This document shows, one piece after another, positions 1-7,401 of a DNA stretch of 20,000 nt. The translations under genes and the position numbers were made by a program. The notes under the pieces were generated by a model. It had not been told where the DNA came from, did not search any database, and saw only the letters and a program-made list of their open reading frames with translations. This DNA comes from Prorocentrum cordatum. Its lineage: Eukaryota > Sar > Dinophyceae > Prorocentrales > Prorocentraceae. Position 1 is the first letter of the stretch, and each line of letters opens with the position of its first letter. The stretch is from contig CAUYUJ010015279.1 of NCBI GenBank assembly GCA_963575745.1, positions 171,560-191,559 of the forward strand, in the 5' to 3' direction.

Positions 1-142
1 CTCGCGCGCGGTGCGGCACTTGACCTCACGACCGACACGCCAGGAAATCGATGGCGCCATCGTGTGACGGCTGGCCACGCTGAGGGCGGCTGGGCAGCTG
101 GCCGACCGCCTCGCGCTGGGGGCGCTCTCAATGTTCGCGTGG

Positions 143-415
143 ACCTCCCTCCTCCTCCTCCTCCTCCTCTGAATCCTTCTCTTGCTTCCCCACTTAGTTC
201 CCGATCCTCTGTCTTTATTATTATTTTTATTATTAAGATTATTACAATTATTATTATTATTATTATGCTTCCTCCTCTTCCGCCTACCATCAGCCTCATG
301 TGCGTTCTCCTTCTCCTCCTCCTCGACCTCCTCACGTTATCCTGTTCATGGCTTGCTCCGTGCCATCTCGTTTCCCTCATCCTCTCTCCTCCCTTCTCCT
401 CCTGGACAGGTGGGG
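143..415. repeat. Pyrimidine-rich low-complexity tract with ATT microsatellite
   Basis: A CTC/TCC run lies at about 143-170, an ATT/TTA microsatellite at about 214-266, and further CTC-rich sequence at about 306-415. Open frames here translate to runs of Leu, Pro or Ile and have no domain-like composition, so I do not call a gene. Nothing recognisable is seen in 1-142 or 416-660. Confidence 0.8.
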
Positions 416-660
416 GGGAGGAGCTTGGTGTCAGAACATATGGCCCTTGTAGCTTCAAAATGGCACCCAAACGGCTCCCGATGCGCCAAGATGGCCCCCA
501 TGACAGAACCAAATAACCCATGATTGTTCACAGGATAGCCTCAGGCATACCTCACTGTGGCTTCAAGTGCTCTCGGAACCCTCGAATGACGCCCACAATC
601 TGTTGATAGCATGACAGAATTCTGCCCAACGCGGACAGCAAACAGTGCGTTACTGCGGTG

Positions 661-908
661 GAACGAAGTTCCGTGGGAAAAAAAACACTGTGGGAAAACA
701 CACACACACTGTGGGAAAACACACACACACAATGTTTGTGTTTTCCCACAGACTCCGTGGGACCACACACACACTCACACACACACACACACAAACACTG
801 TGGGAAAAAACACACTGTGGGAAAACACACACACACACACTGTGGGAACAAAAAAACACACTGTGTGTGTTTTTTCCCCACAATGTGTTTTTTGTGTTTT
901 CCCAACAG
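661..908. repeat. CA-rich minisatellite built on CTGTGGGAAAACAC with inverted copies
   Basis: At least five direct copies of CTGTGGGAAAA followed by CA runs of varying length are visible. The reverse complement (GTGTTTTCCCACAG) appears at about 738-751, and a near copy ending CCCAACAG at about 894-908. The array therefore contains both orientations and could fold back. The long overlapping open frames on both strands are products of the CA/TG repeats and encode only Thr-His or Cys-Val strings. Confidence 0.85.
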
Positions 909-910
909 AA

Positions 911-1364
911 TTGTCAGGTGGGCCTCGCGCGGGGCAGATGGGGCAGGTTGGCGCGCTCGCGCGTTCGGCATTTGGTCGATCACTCATTGCCAGGCACCGC
1001 CGTGGCCGTCTTCATCACGACCATGGCTACGTCGTTGGTGGCCGTTGGTGACGATCACGGCCCGTCTCATACCGATTCGCGCCACAATGATGACGTGACT
1101 ATGGTGACACATGATGGCGCATTGATATCAGCACCGGGATCATGATGATAAAAAACCCATCCGCCCTCAGACTCCTAGACTCCGCCCTTCGATGAAAAAT
1201 TCTCCCATCCAGGAGTATCATTACTACGATTCTCTCAGATCCGGACAGACGAATTCCCGTCCATGAAAGATGTGTGATCAAATCCCAACCACCCCATCAA
1301 ACTTTATCCTGTGGTCGAGCAGGATCCGGCCTAGTGACATTTTCAAGGGCATTGTACTTCCGCT
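911..1364. other. Anonymous intergenic sequence
   Basis: No coding frame longer than about 60 residues with a recognisable motif, no RNA gene and no clear repeat was seen in this stretch. Composition is mixed, with a less GC-rich part around 1140-1330. Confidence 0.5.
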
Positions 1365-1620
1365 GATGTATTGCGCTGTAGAGGTGAATGCTATGCGGTG
1401 TAAGCTATGTGGCGAAAATATGTAGTGTCAGGTATGGGATGTTGGCTACGTAGGTGGTCGCTATGCGGTAGAAACTATCTAGTGTAAGCTATGCGGCGTG
1501 AGCTGGAGGAGGAAGCTATGGAGTGCAAGCTGTGTGATGTCAACCATGTTGTGTAGCATGCAGGGTACAAGCAACGTGCTGCACGCCATGTGGTGGAAGC
1601 TACGTCGTGTCAGCTCAGAG
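1365..1620. repeat. Degenerate 14-15 bp minisatellite (AGCTATGCGGTGTA-like)
   Basis: Variants such as GCTATGCGGTGTA, GCTATGTGGCG, GCTATGCGGTAGA, GCTATGCGGCGTG, GCTATGGAGTGCA, GCTGTGTGATGTC and GCTACGTCGTGTC recur along the stretch with irregular spacing. Units have diverged and some are interrupted, so this looks like an old array rather than a recently expanded one. Confidence 0.7.
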
Positions 1621-1635
1621 CACGGGACGCCCACG

Positions 1636-1760
1636 ATGCGCCCACGAGGCGACACGGGCGGCAACGTGGCGCAACCTCTGGAAACCCACCCAGCGCACAA
1701 GGCGCCCACAAAGCACCCGCGAGGCGGCACGGGCGACAACGTCGCAAGCACCCGGCAAGC
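1636..1760. repeat. 75-bp imperfect tandem duplication
   Basis: The segment beginning CGAGGCGACACGGGCGGCAA at 1645 recurs as CGAGGCGGCACGGGCGACAA at 1720, an offset of 75 bp, with a related GCGCCCAC/GCACCCGC context upstream of each. Because 75 is a multiple of three, all frames stay open across it. Confidence 0.65.
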
Positions 1761-1869
1761 CGATCGAATCACTTAAGCAAACTAAGCAAGAACCCCTAAG
1801 TGCAAACAATGTCTGGGAAATCTGAAGCAAACGCGGACTGTTGCCAAGTCGCATTTCCGCTTCCGACGG

Positions 1870-2150
1870 GCCTCTGAGGCCTCAATATGGCCCAAGAGTG
1901 GCCCGCGCGAGCCCCAGGAGAAGCCCAAGAGGACCCCAAGACGGCCCCTAAGTTTTTGGCTTCCGAAGGGGGCGGGGAGGGGGACCCGAATGAAGCACAC
2001 CTCCCCGTTGGAGCCATGGGACACAAGATCGCCTCAAGAGCACCCTCCCCCCCCCAAAGAGAGCCCCATGACGCCCAAAACGAGCCCAAGAAGGCCCCAA
2101 GAGGGCCCCGAAGCCCCAGGGGGTCACGAAGAGGGCCCCAAGATGGCTCC
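1870..2150. repeat. Short copy of the CCCAAGAGGC-type array
   Basis: Units of the CCCAAGAGGACCCC / AAGACGGCCCC type run through about 1890-1945 and 2070-2145. They are separated by a G-rich segment containing GGGACCCGAATGAAGC near 1980. The same kind of landmark (GGGACCCGAATGGACATTT) occurs inside the larger array at 3010-3600, which suggests a shared origin. Predicted frames here are low-complexity and not treated as genes. Confidence 0.6.
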
Positions 2151-2219
2151 AATATTCCTTCCTGCTATCGGATCTCACAGCGATAGGTCCGCGAAGGCCT
2201 CCCCCCCTAAATACCCCCA

Positions 2220-2690
2220 CGAGGCCTCTACGAGGCTCCTAAGACAACTCGCCGGGGCATGGGCTCTGGATAAAACTGATGCGCTGCTGTACGGGTGTCT
2301 CTTCCTTCTCCTTTTCCTCCTCCTTCTCTTCCTCCTCCTAAGATGACTCCAAGAAGCCTCCACGAGGCTCCTAAAAGAACTTGCCCGTGCCTCGGACTCC
2401 TCCTCCGTTTCCTCATTCCTCTCCCCATGTTCTTCCAACATGACTCCAGAAGGTCTCTGCGATGTCCCTTGGACAACTTGTCTGGACAACGGTTCTGTGT
2501 AAATTTTTACTATATGGTATATGTGTTGCATGGGCTCATCCGCCGGAGGCACGCCTGGAAATCGTTCCTGGGTGGCTTGCTGGCTGCCCATATGGGGCCT
2601 TCGCGAGGCTCCTCAAAGAACTCGTCTGGGTATCGGTTCCGGATGACATGGATGCTCTGCTGCACGGGCTCTTCAGTCGTCGGTAGGAAT
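2220..2690. repeat. Imperfect tandem modules (GAGGCTCCTAAGACAACTCGCC family)
   Basis: Three modules start with near-identical text at about 2224, 2357 and 2598: gcct(c/t)(t/c)(a/c/g)cgaggctcct(a/c)a, followed by an A-rich stretch and CTYG. Each is followed at varying distance by a second motif resembling ATGGATGCTCTGCTGCACGG; a clear copy sits at 2650-2669 and weaker ones near 2275 and 2530. The intervening DNA is mostly CTCC/TTCC low-complexity sequence. The order of motifs is kept while the spacer length changes. Confidence 0.6.
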
Positions 2691-2724
2691 GGCCTGCTGG
2701 GTGCTTAGTGGAGGCCTAACAGGG

Positions 2725-2833
2725 AAATCTGCCGAACCTGTCGGCGTGTGTGAGGGGCTTGTCCCTTCGAGTCGTCGTCTCCGTCAGTCGTCGTCTCCGT
2801 CGTCCCCTTTCCCTGCACCCTCCTCCTCCTAAA
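2725..2833. repeat. Dispersed repeat, copy 1
   Basis: AAATCTGCCGAACCTGTCGGCGTGTG at the start, a GTCGTCGTCTCCGTC stretch and a terminal TCCTCCTCCT run match in the same order the segment beginning near 19785. After 2833 this copy carries about 200 bp absent from the other, and the match resumes at AATCGCCGAACGA (3052 here, 19942 there). Confidence 0.65.
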
Positions 2834-2909
2834 GCTTGTCAGCGAGAGAAGAATCTATCAACGTCGCTATCGAATCGAAGGGAAGGCCTTTCCCTTTGAT
2901 CCCTCCCCT

Positions 2910-2978
2910 CCCCCGTCGGGGGGGGGGGCTCGGGGGGGGTCCCGGGGGGGTCAGATACTCATCCCCCCCTGGGGGGCC
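2910..2978 (+). other. G-tract cluster with quadruplex and hairpin potential
   Basis: Runs of about 11, 8 and 7 guanines are separated by only a few bases, and a fourth G run follows near 2971. A CCCTCCCCTCCCCC tract immediately upstream is complementary to the first G run, so the DNA could form either a G-quadruplex or a simple stem. Confidence 0.6.
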
Positions 2979-3004
2979 TGGAGCCTCAGAAAGTACTAAG
3001 ACAG

Positions 3005-3600
3005 ACCAACAGTGCCCCAAGAGGCCGCCGAGACGGTCCAAGAGGGTCCCCAATCGCCGAACGACCGGTCCAAAACGCCTTCGCGCCCTGCAGACGGCCC
3101 AGGAGGCCTCCAGGACGCCCCAAGACGCCTCCAAGAGCACTCCCGAGAGGGCCCCAAGAAGCTAAATGTATTGATTTCCTGTTGTTTTTCTAACACAAAA
3201 TTTGGCGTTCTCGCCCCCGCCGCTCGAAAACGGCGCAAGAGGCCCCCAAGATCGCCCCAAGACGGCCCTAGCGGCATCCAAGAGGGCCCAACACAGCCCA
3301 AGAGGACCCCAAGCCAGCCCAAAACGCCTCCAAGACGGCCCAAGAGGTCCCCAAGACGGCTCCAAGAGCGTGCCCAGACGGGGGACCCGAATGGACATTT
3401 CGAGCCCACGGCCCCAAGAGGCTCCCAGGAGGCCTCAAGAGGTTCCCAAGAGGCCCCAAGAGGCCAATCAGAGGTCCCCAGGAAGCCCGAAGAGGCCCCC
3501 AAGAGGCTCCCAAGAAGCCCCCCAATGGCCCCCAAGACGCCCCAAATTCCTCCGCAGAGACTCCCGAGAGACTTCCGAAGAGACCCCAAGAACCATCCCT
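3005..3600. repeat. ~10.6-bp phased array, copy A
   Basis: The stretch is built of units of the form AAGANGGCCC plus zero to two extra C, mostly 10 or 11 bp long. It has internal landmarks: CCTCCAAGAGCACTCCCGAG at 3128, then an AT-rich spacer at about 3165-3210, then more units, then GGGACCCGAATGGACATTTC near 3381 followed by GAGCCCACGGCC, then more units. The same landmarks occur in the same order in the copy at 16190-16920. Two consecutive units make 21 bp, which leaves long open frames on both strands (Gly/Leu/Trp-rich or Pro/Arg/Lys-rich). I regard these frames as non-coding. Confidence 0.8.
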
Positions 3601-3615
3601 GAGGATTCTGGCCCA

Positions 3616-3658
3616 CGTCAGCGTCGTCGTCGTTGCCGCCGCCGCCATCGCCGCCGTT

Positions 3659-3712
<54 letters not shown>
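3616..3712. repeat. CGT/GTC microsatellite
   Basis: An interrupted CGT/GCC run (about 3618-3658) passes into an almost perfect CGT run to about 3712. It encodes Asp or Arg homopolymers on either strand and marks the end of array copy A. Confidence 0.9.
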
Positions 3713-3765
3713 TCCCTTCAAGGTCGGCGGCACCGGCCGTAATGCCTTCGCAATAATACACAACA

Positions 3766-3822
3766 TGCCAGGGTATCGGTTCTAGATGAGACTGATGCTC
3801 TCCTGCATGGGCTCTTCCGTAA
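3766..3822. repeat. Isolated copy of the 2220-2690 module
   Basis: CATGCCAGGGTATCGGTTCT, then a GATGAGACTGATGCTCTCCTG-type stretch and GGGCTCTTCCG match the end of the last module at about 2625-2680 (GGGTATCGGTTCCGGATGAC, GATGCTCTGCTGCACGGGCT). The copy lies directly after the CGT microsatellite. Confidence 0.65.
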
Positions 3823-3829
3823 CCGTCTG

Positions 3830-4437
3830 GACTCGGTTTTCCACACGTCCTCCTGGTCGCCCCTGGCAGGGAAAGACGTTCACGAAAACAAAAAGCATCA
3901 AGGCATTTGCGGCACCCCTACGAGGCGCATGTCAACGCACTGGCGAAAATATCACAGAGGAATGGGTGAATATGATATTCACTGTATATTGCGACGGATC
4001 TCTCGTCGAGACAACTCGCCGAGAATCTTTGCTGGATGGGCTAAGGGGGATACGCCAAGCGCCAACGGTTGCGTACACAGCCTGCTCACGATCGTTTTCC
4101 GGCGGCCCGAAGATGCTTAGGCACTTGTACATCAACCGCTGCAACGAATTATTTTATTCCAACTGTTCCCAGTATTCGCACCCAAACAGGCTGGGACTTC
4201 AAATGTTGGGAGGGCTGCTGTCTGCGTACGCTGGCGGGTGCAACCTCCTCCGGCAGGAGGGCCGTGCACGACAGCGCCATGCGAACGTCGGGCCGCATCG
4301 GATCGACATGTGTCGAAACTCGGTGGCGCTCAGCCTTGAACGCCCGCGCGTGGCAGGCGAGCAAGCGGGGTCTCTAGAGGCCTGGACACCTGCCAGAGAG
4401 GCTGGACTGGACCCTCCAGGCAAGGCAGGCCACGGCT
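3830..4437. other. Anonymous sequence, open plus-strand frame but no recognisable protein
   Basis: A plus-strand frame is open from 3786 to 4742. Its translation mixes normal-looking composition up to about 4380 with Cys/Phe/Val-rich and then Gly/Pro/Arg-rich sequence from the repeats downstream. I recognise no family, motif or signal peptide, and no reliable start context. A degenerate exon or old transposon fragment cannot be excluded for 3900-4300, but I do not call a gene. Confidence 0.4.
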
Positions 4438-4605
4438 GTGGAAAAAGCATACACAACAAAGATAGTGTGTGCGGGTGTTCTTTTCACAGCGCTTGTGTGT
4501 CATCCAGAGTGTGCTTTTTTGTCCCACAGGGTGTTTGGTGTGCTTTTTGTGTTTGTTGTGCGTGTTCTTTTTCCATGTGTGCTTTCTTCCACAGATCCCC
4601 CTTTG
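4438..4605 (+). other. T/G-rich stretch with three 3'-splice-acceptor-like sites
   Basis: Three pyrimidine tracts each end in CAG: TTCTTTTCACAG (to 4489), TTTTTTGTCCCACAG (to 4529) and GCTTTCTTCCACAG (to 4594). They look like 3' splice or trans-splice acceptors. The same TTTTCCCACAG style occurs in the array at 661-908, so this may equally be a relative of that repeat. No exon was identified downstream. Confidence 0.4.
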
Positions 4606-4785
4606 AGAAACCGAGGCCCCCAGGGAAACCTGGCCCCACGGAGACAGCCTTGGGAGCCCTCTGGGAGCGCCTCAGGAAGCGCCAGGGGAGCGCCCAGGAG
4701 CGCCCTGGGAGCCCCCCGGGGACCGCCCCGGGAGCGCTCTGAGCGCCCTGGGAGCACCCCAGGAGCGAAAGCGGGTCCCTGAGGT
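4606..4785. repeat. GC-rich ~10-bp repeat (GGGAGCGCCC type)
   Basis: Variants of GGGAGCGCCC, GGAGCGCCCA and GGGAGCACCC are strung together, with spacing near 10 bp. The core differs from the AAGANGGCCC arrays but the spacing is similar, and an intermediate form (GAGCGCTCCA) is present at about 16255-16285, just before array copy B. Confidence 0.65.
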
Positions 4786-4841
4786 CTGACCGTGCGACGA
4801 AATGCGACACTAGAAGAAAAACAAGACACATAAACACAAAC

Positions 4842-4869
4842 TTTTGGCGCTCCCCGCGGAGTGCCAAAA
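4842..4869. repeat. 12-bp-arm inverted repeat, 4-nt loop
   Basis: TTTTGGCGCTCC (4842-4853) faces GGAGTGCCAAAA (4858-4869), with one mismatched pair and a four-base loop. The CTCCGCGGAG-like core resembles the palindrome at 5152-5175. No gene lies next to it, so a terminator role is not supported; a transposon end or a hairpin RNA is possible. Confidence 0.7.
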
Positions 4870-5151
4870 ATTTATGTTTATGCCGCTTTTACTTCTTCGA
4901 GATGCAGTGCAACTCCACAACCGTCTCGTCTTTGTCCGTGCATTTCCCGAGCCAACTCGAACTGAGAAGGCACTGAGGCCCGGGCCCTGGCAGACACGCC
5001 CGGCGTGAACAAAAAAGGACCTCGGCCCCAGAAGGCATTCCGAGGCTGGAAGACAACATCCAGACATCGACGAAAACGCCCTCGAAGCTTGAACCTCGAA
5101 CAACAATGGGCGGTGACTGGACACAGAGAAGACTGCATGAACATTTATAGG
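4870..5151. other. Anonymous sequence between two palindromes
   Basis: No recognised coding or repeat signal. The stretch lies exactly between two strong inverted repeats that share a CTCCGCGGAG-like core, so it could be the interior of a small mobile element, but I could not align its two ends to each other. Confidence 0.3.
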
Positions 5152-5175
5152 TCGGAGCTCCGCGCGGAGCTCCGA
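5152..5175. repeat. Perfect 24-bp palindrome
   Basis: The half-site TCGGAGCTCCGC is followed directly by its exact reverse complement, with no loop. It is long enough to be unlikely by chance at one site. The half-site itself contains the smaller palindrome GGAGCTCC. Confidence 0.85.
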
Positions 5176-5477
5176 AATCGGTTATGCGATTGTTACTCCT
5201 CGCGGGCGGTACGGGACGTCGTGGCCCGTCTCCCGCAGGGCCAGATGCTCATCCGTGCGAAAGCGCGAAGCGCATTCAGCGCGAGAAGCACGTGGAGGAG
5301 CGGTCGATGCGACGTTCCGCCGGTCGTCCTCTTCCTTCCGCTTCGCCAGCGTGCCACCGGGCACAAGGACTGCTGGCGCAGTCCCGAGCGTGATGCTCCT
5401 CGTCTTGGGGGTCTGCCGCGTGCGCGGGCGCGTTCTGACTCGCCCTGTGCTCCCGCGACGAGCGGCGGTGCTTGTCC
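5176..5477. other. Anonymous GC-rich sequence
   Basis: Frames are open on both strands because of high GC and depletion of stop codons, but no translation shows a recognisable domain. No RNA gene or repeat was seen. Confidence 0.4.
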
Positions 5478-5646
5478 TGTCGATACATCGGCGATGCATC
5501 GGTGATGCACCACCGATGCATCGTCGACGTCCGCAATACATCGGCGACGTCGACGTGAAGCACATCGGACCCCACATCGAGCCGCGTCGGCGATGCATCG
5601 GCGATGCGGCGCGATCCTCCGACCCCATCTACTCCGACCCCATCTA
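5478..5646. repeat. Cluster of CGATGCATCG palindromes and a 15-bp tandem pair
   Basis: Perfect 10-bp palindromes CGATGCATCG lie at 5492-5501, 5514-5523 and 5591-5600. Near copies (CGATACATCG at 5481, GCGATGCGGC at 5601) and GTCGACGT-type palindromes lie among them. The stretch ends in two exact copies of CTCCGACCCCATCTA at 5617-5631 and 5632-5646. Confidence 0.8.
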
Positions 5647-5882
5647 GGAGGCCTAGACTTTGTCTCTTCAGTCTTCGTCTGGAGTCTCCAGGGGGCTTGG
5701 CGCGGCCAGGATCTGCAGACGCTGCGTCGACCCTCGCGCCGTGCTTCTGCAGCGTCTGTGCTCCTGCCGTCCCACCCTGCCGCCGGTGCGGCGACTCGGG
5801 ACGTCCTGCTGGACTGGACTCCCTGGGCCAGGGCTGCCTGCCCAGATGTCCCGTCCAGCAGCGGACGCCACGTCTTCCCGGT
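5647..5882. other. Anonymous GC-rich sequence
   Basis: Several overlapping frames are open, none with a recognisable product. It is the left flank of the inverted-repeat element that starts at 5889. Confidence 0.35.
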
Positions 5883-5888
5883 GCTTCT

Positions 5889-6082
5889 CGGGTCGGGCGA
5901 AAGGGGGGGATAGCAAAGGGGGGGTTTGAGAATCAGCTCACGTAGCTGATTTTCCCGGCGCCTCCCGGCGCCGGAGGCGGCTATGTATCGAGGAATGGGC
6001 CCCTCGGCGGGGCCGAAACCAGCTGCATGCAGCAAATTTCGTAACCCCCCCTTTCCCAATCCCCCCCTTTCGCCCGACCCGG
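5889..6082. mobile_element. Small non-autonomous element with terminal inverted repeats (MITE-like)
   Basis: The left end (5889-5911) and the reverse complement of the right end (6059-6081) match perfectly over 23 bp, starting CGGGTCGGGCGAAA and running into seven G. A second matching block, AAAGGGGGGGTT, follows after one small indel, so each arm is about 37 bp. GCTTCT flanks both ends (5883-5888 and 6083-6088) as a candidate 6-bp target-site duplication. The ~120-bp interior is itself structured: AATCAGCT/AGCTGATT (5931-5951), CCGGCGCC/GGCGCCGG (5955-5974) and GGCCCC/GGGGCC (about 5998-6014). It has no coding capacity, so it would need a transposase supplied elsewhere. The superfamily is unknown. 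Frames crossing it read Gly/Lys-rich peptides from both arms and are artefacts. Confidence 0.7.
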
Positions 6083-6244
6083 GCTTCTGCAGAAGGACGA
6101 CCTGGAGCATGTTCCCCAAGGGGGGCTTTCCCCATTGAGCTCTTTTTTACCCTGAGTCGGTTTTCGGCAGTCCGGGGGCCCGCGGAGGGGTACCGAGGGC
6201 GTGAAGAATGGGCAAGTCCTCGGGACCCGTTCCTGTCAGGAACC

Positions 6245-6270
6245 GTTGAAGGGGCCCCAGGACACACAAA
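6245..6270. repeat. GTTGAAGGGGCCCC...ACACACAAA motif, copy 1
   Basis: GTTGAAGGGGCCCCAGGACA followed by CACAAA matches GTTGAAGGGGCCCTGGGACA followed by CACAAA at 16083-16108. Here it abuts the AT-rich repeat at 6268. Just upstream, GTTCCTGTCAGGAAC (6229-6243) is a perfect short inverted repeat. Confidence 0.6.
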
Positions 6271-6409
6271 TAAATACACACAAATCAAAATATTCCCAAT
6301 ATTTTCCCATATTTTCTGGGTTTCTGTCTTCCCCCCCTCTTCCCATATTTTCGCATATTTTTTGGGGAATCGAGGATTCATTGTGTCTGTGTGTTTCTTT
6401 TCCCCCTGA
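6268..6409. repeat. AT-rich dispersed repeat, copy 1
   Basis: About 142 bp, clearly AT-richer than its surroundings. It opens with AAATAAATACACACAAA, contains repeated TTCCCATATTTTC-like blocks, and closes with ATTGTGTCTGTGTGTTTC and CCCCCTGA. A copy of 139 bp with the same block order is at 16966-17104. No coding potential and no clear terminal inverted repeats. Confidence 0.8.
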
Positions 6410-6865
6410 ACCGTTTCCTGCTCTCGAAGAACACAGGGCGTAAACGCACACCCTTTCGGCAGCCCGCGCGGATGTCTTGGATCGGCGCTGGACCCCCTGG
6501 CCCAGGGAGCTCCAGCGTGGATCCAAGAACTCCGCGCGGACCTCCGAGAGTACATGCCTGCGCTGCCTTCTGCGAGGACCTCCACAGGAGTTCTCCGCCG
6601 CGCCCCCCCCCCCAGAGGCCCGACGATGGCAACGCGGTGCCCCCCCCCCCCCCAAAGCCTGCACCGTCGCAGATCGACAACCACACCGCGAAATAACCGC
6701 ACCCCTAGTCGCCGATCGTGCCCCCCCCCCCTCCCCCCATGAATGGGCCTCACCGGGGCGCGCCGGCCGCGGCCAGCTGAGGCGCGCCCGCGGGGGCCGC
6801 CGGCTGTGGCGGCTCGGCGCCGAGGAGCTGGTAGCGGACGAGCTGCTCGTACGCGCCGCCTGCCG
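6410..6865. other. GC-rich sequence with C-homopolymer tracts, no gene recognised
   Basis: C runs of about ten bases occur near 6605, 6640 and 6720. Predicted proteins on both strands are Pro- or Gly-rich and change character at each homopolymer, so none is accepted as a gene. Confidence 0.5.
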
Positions 6866-7012
6866 GGGGGGAGAGGAGGAGGAGGTGGAGGAGGGGAGGG
6901 CGGGAGGGGAGGAGGCAGGAGGGACGCAGGAGGAGGAGGGGGCGGAGGAGGGAGGGAGGAGGGGGGAGGGAAGGAGGGACGGAGAGAAGGGAGGGAGGAG
7001 GCGGCGCGGCGG
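6866..7012 (+). repeat. Polypurine G/A tract
   Basis: About 145 bp with very few pyrimidines on the plus strand, made of GGA, GGGA and GGAG variants. Such a tract can in principle form triplex (H-) DNA. It lies beyond the 3' end of the LINE at 7402. Confidence 0.75.
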
Positions 7013-7401
7013 GCTCATCAGGAACGCGAGTCAGAATTCGGCCGAAACTGAAAACAAAAAGTTAGCTCTGGTTCCTCGAGTGCGCATGATATGCGGTGAC
7101 TTAGCACGTGGGGGGGCTCACGCGCTCCTCGACTCACAGAACGGACATATCCCTGTGGCCAGAAGCGGGATGAGCTCCACAAAATTCTTCGGGGGACTAC
7201 CATCGAGAAAAACTGAGGCGGGCGGGAACCCTAATTAAGTCGAAAAGTCTAAAAGACGTGGGGCAGCCAGCACCCAGGGTCCAGTTAAACACCGCAGACC
7301 AGGGGCCCCAGGACTAAACAACGCCAGAAAAGAACGCAAAACACAGGCGCCCACCAATAAGAGGGCGCGAAAGGGCAAGAAGCCACCTGAACAGTGTCAG
7401 G
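7013..7401 (-). other. 3' flank or 3' UTR of the LINE
   Basis: This stretch follows the stop codon of the minus-strand LINE frame (TAG at 7404-7402). No poly(A), poly(T) or tandem 3' tail typical of LINEs was identified, so the exact 3' boundary is not known. A pyrimidine tract ending TTTTTGTTTTCAG on the minus strand near 7050 looks acceptor-like but has no supporting exon. Confidence 0.4.

Noticed and set aside
661-908. CRISPR-like array
   Set aside because: Units are low-complexity CA repeats with no unique spacers of constant length, and the window is clearly eukaryotic.
2996-3766. Open frames on both strands through array A (Gly/Leu/Trp-rich or Pro/Arg-rich, ending in poly-Asp or poly-Arg)
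   Set aside because: Explained by the 21-bp double unit of the array and the CGT microsatellite; repeated in the same form at 16190-16920.
3786-4742. 318-codon plus-strand open frame
   Set aside because: No recognisable domain; its second half is made from T/G-rich and GGGAGCGCCC repeats. Kept only as a note on an anonymous region.
4842-4869. Intrinsic transcription terminator
   Set aside because: The stem is followed by A-rich rather than T-run sequence relevant to a gene, no gene ends there, and this terminator type is not expected in a eukaryotic nuclear genome.
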